Below, piece after piece: positions 1 through 5,366 of a stretch of 8,091 bases of DNA; position 1 is the first letter of the stretch; the number at the start of each line of letters is the position of its first letter. Origin of the DNA: JAENVT01 sp031412355 (GTDB taxonomy: Bacteria; Actinomycetota; Acidimicrobiia; Acidimicrobiales; Ilumatobacteraceae); contig JANOCR010000296.1 in assembly GCA_031412355.1 (NCBI GenBank), positions 1 to 8,091 of the forward strand, in the 5' to 3' direction. The notes beneath the pieces are model-generated. The model was not told where the DNA came from. It saw only the letters and a program-made list of their open reading frames with translations, and did no database searches. Made by a program: the position numbers and the translations under genes.

Positions 1-48
1 GTTGCATGAGCTGACGCGGAGCGTTGGACGAACCGAATCGGCGGCGGC

Positions 49-534
49 TCAGTCGGGGATCAGGTCGAGGGTCAGGATTCCGTCGGCGCTGACCACCGGT
101 ACGACTCCTACGGGCGGTAATGCCAGCCCGTCGACCGCGATCGTGCGACCGTCGCAATCGGTGAACTGGTCGGTGCGCTGCACCTGGGCGACCTTGCACG
201 AGATCGGACGATCGGCGGGGTGGCCGAGATAGATGCGCCAGCCCTCCATCGGGTTGTCGCCGGCGTGGTCGAGCACGATCGACTTGTCGCCGTCGGTGCC
301 CAACAGATCGGGGAACAACACAGGGCCGTCTTCTTCGATGATCGCCGCGTAGCGCTCGACCGATCCGGGCCGGAACACGTTGCTGGCCAGGTTGGCGGTG
401 GCCCCACTGCCGTTGCGTGAAACCAGGCTGGCGATTCCCCACAGCACCAGCGCGAGTAACGCGAAGAAGGCGATTCCGCCCAGCACAGGTGCAACGGCCC
501 GAGCGAGTGGGGAACGCAGCGGTGGTCGTCGCAC
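49..534 (-). CDS. Small single-pass membrane-anchored protein of unknown function (161 aa)
   Basis: I do not recognise a named family. With the GTG start at 534 the protein has a short Arg/Pro-rich N-terminus, one hydrophobic helix at about residues 11-39 (from LARAVAPVLGG to GIASLVS) and an extracytoplasmic or cytoplasmic domain of about 120 residues ending in LTLDLIPD. The arginines before the helix favour an N-in topology. The C-terminal domain holds two cysteines 14 residues apart (C113 and C127, in ISCKV and FTDCDGR). The run of strands after them loosely recalls the second half of a Rieske-type domain, but the His ligands and CxH motifs are absent, so this is only a resemblance. The open frame extends upstream to 759, but that extension overlaps the divergent cobalamin-domain gene and is not membrane-like, so the start at 534 is preferred. 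No clear Shine-Dalgarno site precedes it. No terminator is visible in bases 1-48. Confidence 0.6.
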   Translation of the reverse strand: MRRPPLRSPLARAVAPVLGGIAFFALLALVLWGIASLVSRNGSGATANLASNVFRPGSVERYAAIIEEDGPVLFPDLLGTDGDKSIVLDHAGDNPMEGWRIYLGHPADRPISCKVAQVQRTDQFTDCDGRTIAVDGLALPPVGVVPVVSADGILTLDLIPD

Positions 535-600
535 ACCGACAGTGTGCCCGCCGATGGCGATTGGAGCCAACCGCCGGTGTGGTCGTATGGTTCGTGGTTC
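535..600. promoter_or_regulatory. Divergent intergenic region with candidate promoter for the cobalamin-domain/sucCD cluster
   Basis: These 66 bp separate two divergent genes. On the plus strand a TATGGT hexamer at 586-591 fits the TANNNT -10 pattern and would place the transcript start near 598, only about 3 nt before the GTG at 601. That would give a leaderless or nearly leaderless mRNA, consistent with the lack of a Shine-Dalgarno site. A weak -35-like TTGGAG lies at 561-566 (spacer 19). It is part of a short near-palindrome, TTGGAGCCAA, at 561-570. The start codon is overlapped by a perfect tandem heptamer, GGTTCGT at 589-595 and again at 596-602. The region is too short for a cobalamin riboswitch and shows none. 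The promoter call is an inference from pattern only. Confidence 0.3.
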
Positions 601-1005
601 GTGAAACGCCCGTATCGCGTCGTGGTCGCCAAACCCGGTCTCGATGGTCACGATCGCGGAGCGAAGACCATCACGAGGGCGTTGCGGGACCACGGCTTCG
701 AGGTGATCTACACCGGTTTGCACCAGACTCCCGAGCAGATCGCAGAGACCACGCTGCAAGAAGACGCCGACGCTGTTGGCCTGTCGCTGCTAAGCGGAGC
801 GCATCTCACGTTGTTCCCGCGTGTTATGAACGAGTTGCGCGCTCGTGGCCTCGATGAGGTGTTGGTGTTCGGCGGTGGGGTCATTCCCGACGCCGACGCA
901 CGTGAACTGCGCTCCCAGGGAGTCGCCGAGATATTCGGGCCGGGAAGTTCGTTGAAGGGCATCAGTGCATGGTTGGAAGCGGCCCTGGACAGCAAGGAGG
1001 ACTAG
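601..1005 (+). CDS. Stand-alone cobalamin (B12)-binding domain protein, methylmalonyl-CoA mutase C-terminal type (134 aa)
   Basis: This is a free-standing B12-binding Rossmann-like domain of the kind fused to, or partnered with, acyl-CoA mutases such as methylmalonyl-CoA mutase, which interconvert methylmalonyl-CoA and succinyl-CoA using adenosylcobalamin. The diagnostic base-off motif DxHxxG is present as DGHDRG (D15, H17, G20); H17 would be the lower axial cobalt ligand. The SxL motif is S62-L63-L64 in GLSLLSGAH, and the glycine-rich nucleotide-tail motif is FGGGVIP (G91-93). The protein is all domain, about 130 residues, as expected for a small subunit; no mutase catalytic subunit is present in the window and it should be sought elsewhere. 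The GTG at 601 is preferred because homologues begin close to the first strand (RVVVAKPGLDGHD); an in-frame GTG at 544 would add 19 non-homologous-looking residues. Its stop codon abuts the sucC start, so it is co-transcribed with succinyl-CoA synthetase, the enzyme acting on the mutase product. The exact mutase (methylmalonyl-, ethylmalonyl- or isobutyryl-CoA type) cannot be decided from this domain. Confidence 0.9.
   Translation: MKRPYRVVVAKPGLDGHDRGAKTITRALRDHGFEVIYTGLHQTPEQIAETTLQEDADAVGLSLLSGAHLTLFPRVMNELRARGLDEVLVFGGGVIPDADARELRSQGVAEIFGPGSSLKGISAWLEAALDSKED
994..1000 (+). promoter_or_regulatory. Strong ribosome binding site for sucC
   Basis: AAGGAGG, a near-perfect Shine-Dalgarno sequence, lies inside the last codons of the cobalamin-domain gene, 5 nt before the GTG at 1006. 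It fixes the sucC start and shows that sucC, unlike the upstream gene, is translated from a leadered site. Confidence 0.85.
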
Positions 1006-2163
1006 GTGGACCTATTCGAGTATCAGGGCAAGCAGTACTTCGCCCGTTACGACATTCCAGTGTCTCCCGGAGGCGTCGCGCTCACTGTCGACGAAGCCGT
1101 CGACCAGGCCGACGCCGCCGGATATCCGGTCGTGATCAAGGCCCAGGTGCAGGTGGGTGGGCGCGGCAAGGCTGGCGGAATCAAGTTGGCGAACGACGCG
1201 AACGAAGCCCGTCAGCACGCCGGCAACATCTTGGGCATGGACATCAAGGGCCACGTCGTGAAGCGGGTGTGGGTCGAGCGAGCCAGCGACATCGCCGAGG
1301 AGTACTACGCATCGTTCACTCTCGATCGCGGCGCGAAGAAGCATCTGTTGATGCTGTCGTCGGAGGGCGGTATCGAGATCGAAACCGTCGCCGTCTCGAA
1401 CCCCGACGCCATCGTCATGCGCCACATCAATCCTGTCGATGGCCTGGCGCTGGCCGACGCCCGACAGGCATGCGTCGATGCAAGGCTGAACCCTGACGCA
1501 GTCGATGGCGCTGCCGAGATTCTCGTGAAGCTGTATCGCTGCTTCACCGAGGGCGATTGCGATCTCGCCGAGATCAACCCACTGATCCTGCGCCCCGATG
1601 GTGGTGTGCACGCCCTCGACGCCAAGGTCAGCCTCGACAACAACGCCGCATTCCGTCATCCCGAGTGGGACGAATACCGGGCCACGGAGGAGCTCGACGA
1701 GCGCGAGCAGATGGCCAGGGCTCACGATCTGCAATACATCGGCCTCGACGGCACGGTTGGCATCATCGCCAACGGAGCAGGCTTGGCAATGAGCACCCTC
1801 GACGTGGTCAATCAAGTTGGTGGCAGCGCCGCCAACTTCCTCGACATCGGCGGTGGCGCCAACGCCGACATGATGACTGCAGCGTTGGAAGTGATCAACT
1901 TCGACCAGAAGGTGAAGAGCATTTTGATCAACATCTTCGGCGGCATCACCCGCGGCGAGGAAGTGGCCAACGGGATCGTCGAGGCGCTACGCCGCGTCGA
2001 GTTGCGGGCGCCGATCGTGATCCGCCTCGACGGTACGAATGCCGAAGAGGGACGCGAGATCCTGGCCAACGCCGGGATACCCGAGTCCAAGCTCAGGTCC
2101 GAACCCACAATGCTCGACGCAGCCCGCGCTGCAGTCGAACTGTCCAATGGAACGGCGGTCTGA
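1006..2163 (+). CDS. sucC: Succinyl-CoA synthetase (ADP/GDP-forming), beta subunit (385 aa)
   Basis: This is the nucleotide-binding subunit of succinyl-CoA synthetase, the TCA-cycle enzyme that couples succinyl-CoA cleavage to ATP or GTP synthesis in the cytoplasm as a complex with SucD. The N-terminal ATP-grasp region (about 1-235) opens with the family start MDLFEYQGKQ and carries the glycine-rich loop GGRGKAGG (51-58). Metal and nucleotide ligands are expected at N191 (AEINPL) and D205 (LDAKVS). The C-terminal ligase domain (about 245-380) shows GIIANGAGLAM (252-262), NFLDIGGGA (277-285), NIFGGITRGEEVANG (309-323) and IRLDGTNAEEGREIL (339-353), all characteristic. The length matches the usual 385-400 residues. 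The GTG start directly follows the upstream TAG with no spacer and has an excellent Shine-Dalgarno site. The stop is 1 nt before sucD, implying translational coupling and equal subunit output. Nucleotide preference (ATP or GTP) is not determined here. Confidence 0.97.
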   Translation: MDLFEYQGKQYFARYDIPVSPGGVALTVDEAVDQADAAGYPVVIKAQVQVGGRGKAGGIKLANDANEARQHAGNILGMDIKGHVVKRVWVERASDIAEEYYASFTLDRGAKKHLLMLSSEGGIEIETVAVSNPDAIVMRHINPVDGLALADARQACVDARLNPDAVDGAAEILVKLYRCFTEGDCDLAEINPLILRPDGGVHALDAKVSLDNNAAFRHPEWDEYRATEELDEREQMARAHDLQYIGLDGTVGIIANGAGLAMSTLDVVNQVGGSAANFLDIGGGANADMMTAALEVINFDQKVKSILINIFGGITRGEEVANGIVEALRRVELRAPIVIRLDGTNAEEGREILANAGIPESKLRSEPTMLDAARAAVELSNGTAV

Positions 2164-2164
2164 C

Positions 2165-3061
2165 ATGGCCATCTTCGTCAATGCCGATACCAAGGTGATC
2201 GTGCAGGGCCTCACCGGTGGCCAGGGCAAGTACCACGGTCTTCGCAACAAGTCGTACGGCACCCAGATCGTCGGCGGAGTCACCCCCGGCAAGGGCGGCC
2301 AGGACGTCGAGGGGATACCTGTATACGACTCGGTGGCCGAAGCCGTCGCAGCGACAGGTGCGACAGCGTCGTTCATCGCGGTGCCACCGAAGGCCGCGTC
2401 GGCAGCGATCCTCGAGGCCGCGGCAGCGGGCATCGGCTTTGTCGTCTGCATCACCGAGGGCATCCCCGCTCAGGATGAGGCCAAGGTGTTCAACACCCTG
2501 GTGCGCGACTATCCCAACACACGGTTGTTGGGACCCAACTGTCCCGGGATCATCAGCCCGGGCAAGTGCAACATCGGCATCACCGCGGGCGAGATCGCCC
2601 ACCTGCCATCCGCCGCTGGCCCCAATGTCGGCATCGTCTCGCGATCAGGAACCCTCACATATCAGGCGTTGTACGAGTTGAAGCAGCGCGGCATCGGGGT
2701 GTCGACATGCGTCGGCATCGGTGGCGACCCTGTGCCGGGAACAAACTTCATCGACTGCCTCAGCGAGTTCCAGGCCGATCCCGAGACGCACGCGATCATC
2801 CTCATCGGTGAGATCGGTGGTTCGGCGGAGGAAGAGGCTGCGGCGTTCATCGAGTCATCGGTGACCAAGCCGATGAGTGCGTACATCGCCGGTGTCACTG
2901 CGCCTGCCGGCAAGAAAATGGGTCACGCCGGCGCCATCGTCAGCGGAGGCAAGGGCACCGCCCAGGGCAAGATGGAAGCCCTGCGCGCCGCCGGCGTGCA
3001 GGTCGGCCTCAACCCCACCGAAGCCAGTGACCTGATGGCCGCCATCCTCGCCAACCTGTAG
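2165..3061 (+). CDS. sucD: Succinyl-CoA synthetase (ADP/GDP-forming), alpha subunit (298 aa)
   Basis: This is the CoA-binding, phosphohistidine-bearing subunit that partners SucC. The N-terminal CoA-binding Rossmann domain starts MAIFVNADTKVIVQG and has the loop GLTGGQGKYH (15-24), followed by GGVTPGKGG (37-45). The C-terminal half has LLGPNCPGII (121-130), GIVSRSGTLTYQ (156-167), GGDPVPGTNFIDCL (186-199) and IGEIGGSAEEEAA (214-226). The active-site histidine that is transiently phosphorylated is H254 in KKMGHAGAI, aligned with the catalytic His near residue 246 of the E. coli protein. Length is normal for the family. The ATG at 2165 lies 1 nt after the sucC stop. The frame stays open upstream to 2039, but that part lies within sucC and does not resemble SucD. 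Only a weak GGCGGT stretch precedes the start, so translation probably depends on ribosomes finishing sucC. The cluster ends here, followed by inverted repeats and a terminator. Confidence 0.97.
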   Translation: MAIFVNADTKVIVQGLTGGQGKYHGLRNKSYGTQIVGGVTPGKGGQDVEGIPVYDSVAEAVAATGATASFIAVPPKAASAAILEAAAAGIGFVVCITEGIPAQDEAKVFNTLVRDYPNTRLLGPNCPGIISPGKCNIGITAGEIAHLPSAAGPNVGIVSRSGTLTYQALYELKQRGIGVSTCVGIGGDPVPGTNFIDCLSEFQADPETHAIILIGEIGGSAEEEAAAFIESSVTKPMSAYIAGVTAPAGKKMGHAGAIVSGGKGTAQGKMEALRAAGVQVGLNPTEASDLMAAILANL

Positions 3062-3073
3062 CCGCGCCCAGGC

Positions 3074-3118
3074 GGTGTGAGCCCGATCGCGCGTCGGGCG
3101 CGACACCGGACTCACACC
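3074..3118. repeat. Compound inverted repeat in the sucD 3' region
   Basis: An outer perfect 8-bp arm (GGTGTGAG at 3074-3081, CTCACACC at 3111-3118) encloses an inner 6-bp hairpin (TCGCGC at 3087-3092, GCGCGA at 3098-3103, loop GTCGG). A further CC/GG pairing across a bulged A would extend the outer stem. It starts 13 nt after the sucD stop and lies about 30 nt before the strong terminator hairpin. It could protect the sucCD mRNA 3' end, act as a first pause site, or be a DNA-level structure. There is no U-tract after it, so it is not a classic terminator by itself. Confidence 0.5.
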
Positions 3119-3147
3119 ACATCGGCGGGAACTCACCCGCGACGCGA

Positions 3148-3176
3148 AAGAGCCCCGCCTTGTCGGCGGGGCTCTT
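3148..3176. terminator. Bidirectional intrinsic-type terminator between sucD and the convergent membrane-protein gene
   Basis: A perfect 12-bp GC-rich stem (AAGAGCCCCGCC at 3148-3159, GGCGGGGCTCTT at 3165-3176) closes a 5-nt loop, TTGTC. The A/T-rich outer ends give a short U-run on either strand: CUCUUC downstream on the plus strand and CUCUUUC on the minus strand. It sits 86 nt past the sucD stop and 18 nt past the stop of the minus-strand gene at 3195, the expected place for a shared terminator of converging transcripts. Confidence 0.85.
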
Positions 3177-3194
3177 CGTCGAATGTGTGGGCGG

Positions 3195-3761
3195 TCAGGC
3201 CGGCGGGGGCGGGGGAGGAGGAGGGGTCATCCCTGTTGGCGGAGGCGGCGGGGGAGAGGACTCGCCGGAACCCTTGAAGGCGCCCTTCATCTTGTTCATG
3301 TCTTTCAGGTCGTTGAAATCGCCACCGGATTCCTTGAAACCCATGAAGGCACCGGCGAAGGCGACCAGACCGGAGATCACCGACAGGATCAAGCCGATGC
3401 CGCGACCGACGCTGCCGCCCAACGACTCGATCGCGTCGGAACCGTCAAGCGGGTTGAAGATGAGCCGAATCAACAGCAGTAGAGCCGCCAGACCGGTCGC
3501 AACCAGCATGATGAGGGGCCACGGTAGCGAGCCTGCCTTCATCGTGCCGGTGACGAGCAGGAACGTGATTACGCCCGTGGCAATGATGAGGATCCACGGC
3601 AGGGTGCCCGTCCAGAAGAAATCGAAGACGTTGCCGGCACTCGCAGAGCCGAAACCGGCCGGACCTTCGACGGTGATCCATTTGAAGAATCCAAAGATCA
3701 GAAAGCCAATGGCTCCACCGATCTTCATCCAGTCGGATGTCTTGAACTTGCTCAGATCCAC
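3195..3761 (-). CDS. Four-helix membrane protein with polyproline C-terminal tail, function unknown (188 aa)
   Basis: The protein begins MDLSKFKTSDWMKIGG and has four hydrophobic segments at about residues 13-30, 54-72, 80-102 and 120-141. A glycine/serine-rich loop (GPAGFGSASAG, 33-43) follows the first helix. I recognise the general look of small actinobacterial membrane proteins of unknown function that begin with a similar 'DLSK..T.D' stretch, but cannot name a family or role. After the last helix comes a charged, Lys/Asp/Gly-rich segment (143-168), then two proline runs of 6 (170-175) and 8 (180-187) separated by TGMT, and a final Ala. Such runs normally need elongation factor P to be translated. 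The GTG at 3761 is chosen because GGAGG lies 5 nt upstream (plus-strand CCTCC at 3767-3771) and the family-like N-terminus starts there. A GTG at 3809 with its own GGAGG 9 nt upstream is a real alternative that would add 16 residues. It is divergent from purH and converges on sucD. Confidence 0.75.
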   Translation of the reverse strand: MDLSKFKTSDWMKIGGAIGFLIFGFFKWITVEGPAGFGSASAGNVFDFFWTGTLPWILIIATGVITFLLVTGTMKAGSLPWPLIMLVATGLAALLLLIRLIFNPLDGSDAIESLGGSVGRGIGLILSVISGLVAFAGAFMGFKESGGDFNDLKDMNKMKGAFKGSGESSPPPPPPTGMTPPPPPPPPA

Positions 3762-3800
3762 ATCTGCCTCCAGGTAAAGAAACGAACTCAGCCCTCGCGC

Positions 3801-3806
3801 ACCGTA
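3801..3806 (-). promoter_or_regulatory. Candidate -10 element for the minus-strand membrane-protein gene
   Basis: Read on the minus strand, TACGGT fits the TANNNT -10 pattern. It would start transcription near 3794, leaving a leader of about 33 nt containing the GGAGG site before the GTG at 3761. If correct it rules out the alternative start at 3809, which would lie upstream of the transcript. No good -35 is visible. Confidence 0.25.
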
Positions 3807-3847
3807 CACCTTGTAAAGCCTCCGATCGTGCGATACCCCCGGTCCCC

Positions 3848-3853
3848 TACTGT
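3848..3853 (+). promoter_or_regulatory. Candidate -10 element giving a leaderless purH transcript
   Basis: TACTGT matches TANNNT and sits exactly so that its last T is at -7 if transcription starts at 3860, the A of the purH ATG. There is no Shine-Dalgarno sequence before purH, which agrees with a leaderless mRNA, a common arrangement in Actinobacteria. A near-palindrome, ATCGTGCGAT at 3825-3834, covers the -35 position and the hexamer is flanked by CCCC (3844-3847) and GGGG (3855-3858). No convincing -35 hexamer is seen. Confidence 0.45.
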
Positions 3854-3859
3854 CGGGGC

Positions 3860-5347
3860 ATGCCCACCGCGCTGCTCTCCGTGTACGACAAAGCCGGCAT
3901 CGTCGAGTTCGCCGAAGGCCTTCATCAACTCGACTGGCACATTGTCAGCAGTGGCGGCACCGCCAAGGCAATCGCCGCAGCAGGAATTCCGGTGACCGAT
4001 CTTGCCGAACTCACCGGTGTGCCGGCCATCCTCGACCATCGCGTCGTCACGCTGCACCCGAAGATCCATGGCGGGCTGCTTGCGGATCCGACCAAGGAAT
4101 CTCACCGTGCCGACATGCAGGAGTACGGGATCGAGGCGATCGATCTGTTGGTGTGCAACCTGTACCCGTTCGCCAGCGATCCCAGTATCGAGTTGATCGA
4201 CATCGGTGGCCCGGCCATGGTGCGTGCAGCAGCGAAGAACCACCAGTTCGTTGCTGTGATCGTCGACCCCGCCGACTATGCGGTGGTGCTCGACGAGCTG
4301 CGCGCCGACGGTGCGATCGGTGCGACGACCAAGCGTCGCCTGGCACGCGATGCGTTCGCCAGGATCGCCGCGTACGACACCCAGATCGCAACATGGTTCG
4401 ACGATGCCGTGCTACCCGACACGATGCATCTGTCGCTGACCAAAGCGCAGTCGCTGCGCTACGGCGAGAACCCGCATCAATCTGGCGCCCGCTACCGAGT
4501 CGAAGGCCGAAGAAGTTGGTGGGACGACGCCGTGCAACTCGGGGGCAAGGAGATGAGCTATCTCAATCTCTTCGACACCGAGGCTGCGTGGCGCCTCGTG
4601 CAACGTTTCGATGGTCCGGCGTGCGTGATCGTGAAGCATGCCAACCCCTGCGGGGTCGCGGTCAGCGACGACATCACCGACGCGTACATCAGGGCCAACG
4701 CGTGCGATCCGGTCAGTGCGTTCGGTGGAATCGTCGCCCTCAATCACGCTGTGCCTGTGGCGCTGGCCGACGCGTTGGCCGCGGTGTTCACCGAGGTGAT
4801 CGTCGCGCCGTCGTTCGACGAAGATGCGCTGGCGGTGCTGACCGAGAAGAAGAACCTGCGCGTGCTGACCGGCCCGCCGCCGTATGGCGCGGCTCTCGAC
4901 GTCCGCTCCATCGACGGTGGTCTGCTGGTGCAAGAAGTCGACACGGTCAACCTCGACCAGTCGACCTGGCGGGTGGTCACCTCAACCGCGCCTACCGATG
5001 CGCAGTGGGCCGACCTGCGCTTTGCCTGGCAGGTGTGCGCCGCCGTCAGCAGCAACGCAATCGTGTATGCCATGGATCAGCAGGCATTCGGGATCGGTGC
5101 CGGGCAGCAGAACCGGCTCGACTCGGCGCGCATCGCCGCCGAGCGCTCGGCGGGTCGGGCCGAGGGCGGCGTATGCGCCAGCGACGCGTTCTTCCCATTC
5201 CGCGACGGACTCGACGCTGCTGCGGCAGCGGGCATTCGGGCCGTGATCCAGCCGGGCGGCAGCGTGCGCGACGACGAAGTGATCGCCGCTGCCGACGAGA
5301 ACGGCATGGCCATGGTGTTCACCGGCGAGCGCCATTTCCGTCACTGA
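3860..5347 (+). CDS. purH: Bifunctional AICAR formyltransferase / IMP cyclohydrolase (495 aa)
   Basis: PurH carries out the last two steps of de novo purine synthesis in the cytoplasm: it transfers the formyl group of 10-formyl-THF to AICAR, then closes the ring to IMP. The N-terminal MGS-like cyclohydrolase domain (about 1-190) shows SVYDKAGIVEF (7-17), SSGGTAKAIA (30-39), TLHPKIHGGLLAD (64-76), NLYPF (100-104) and DIGGPAMVRAAAKNH (114-128). The transformylase domain (about 195-495) shows LRYGENPHQ (199-207), the catalytic VKHANPCG (258-265; K259, H260), DPVSAFGGI (283-291), SNAIVYA (398-404), GIGAGQQNR (411-419), SDAFFPFRDG (441-450) and the C-terminal QPGGSVRDDEVIAAADE (464-480), ending in RHFRH. 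Length is slightly below the usual 510-530. One oddity: position 63, normally Lys in the RVKTLHP motif, is Val, while the other proposed cyclohydrolase residues (Y102, D114, K126) are kept. ATG at 3860 is the natural start. metF follows after 19 nt. Confidence 0.97.
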   Translation: MPTALLSVYDKAGIVEFAEGLHQLDWHIVSSGGTAKAIAAAGIPVTDLAELTGVPAILDHRVVTLHPKIHGGLLADPTKESHRADMQEYGIEAIDLLVCNLYPFASDPSIELIDIGGPAMVRAAAKNHQFVAVIVDPADYAVVLDELRADGAIGATTKRRLARDAFARIAAYDTQIATWFDDAVLPDTMHLSLTKAQSLRYGENPHQSGARYRVEGRRSWWDDAVQLGGKEMSYLNLFDTEAAWRLVQRFDGPACVIVKHANPCGVAVSDDITDAYIRANACDPVSAFGGIVALNHAVPVALADALAAVFTEVIVAPSFDEDALAVLTEKKNLRVLTGPPPYGAALDVRSIDGGLLVQEVDTVNLDQSTWRVVTSTAPTDAQWADLRFAWQVCAAVSSNAIVYAMDQQAFGIGAGQQNRLDSARIAAERSAGRAEGGVCASDAFFPFRDGLDAAAAAGIRAVIQPGGSVRDDEVIAAADENGMAMVFTGERHFRH

Positions 5348-5366
5348 CGTGGCAAGCTTGTAGCAC

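Noticed and set aside
1..48. Left edge of the window as part of another gene or a terminator.
   Set aside because: No hairpin with a U-tract and no supported coding frame can be made out in 48 bases; the plus-strand frame starting at 2 runs antisense to the membrane-protein gene and looks like a shadow.
535..600. Possible cobalamin riboswitch upstream of the B12-domain gene.
   Set aside because: Only 66 bp are available, no B12-box-like element is visible, and the candidate promoter leaves almost no leader.
535..759. N-terminal extension of the first minus-strand gene up to 759.
   Set aside because: It would overlap the divergent cobalamin-domain gene by about 160 nt, and the added residues are not conserved-looking; the GTG at 534 directly precedes the membrane helix.
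1012..1815. A 267-codon minus-strand frame opposite sucC.
   Set aside because: It is fully covered by sucC, which has intact ATP-grasp and ligase motifs; the antisense translation shows no family features.
3160..3777. A 205-codon plus-strand frame opposite the four-helix membrane protein.
   Set aside because: The minus-strand reading has regular hydrophobic helices and a Shine-Dalgarno site, while the plus-strand reading starts in the terminator and is Pro/Lys-rich without a domain.
5348..5366. Possible SAM riboswitch or separate promoter before metF.
   Set aside because: Only 19 nt separate it from purH, with no structured leader and no convincing -10 hexamer.
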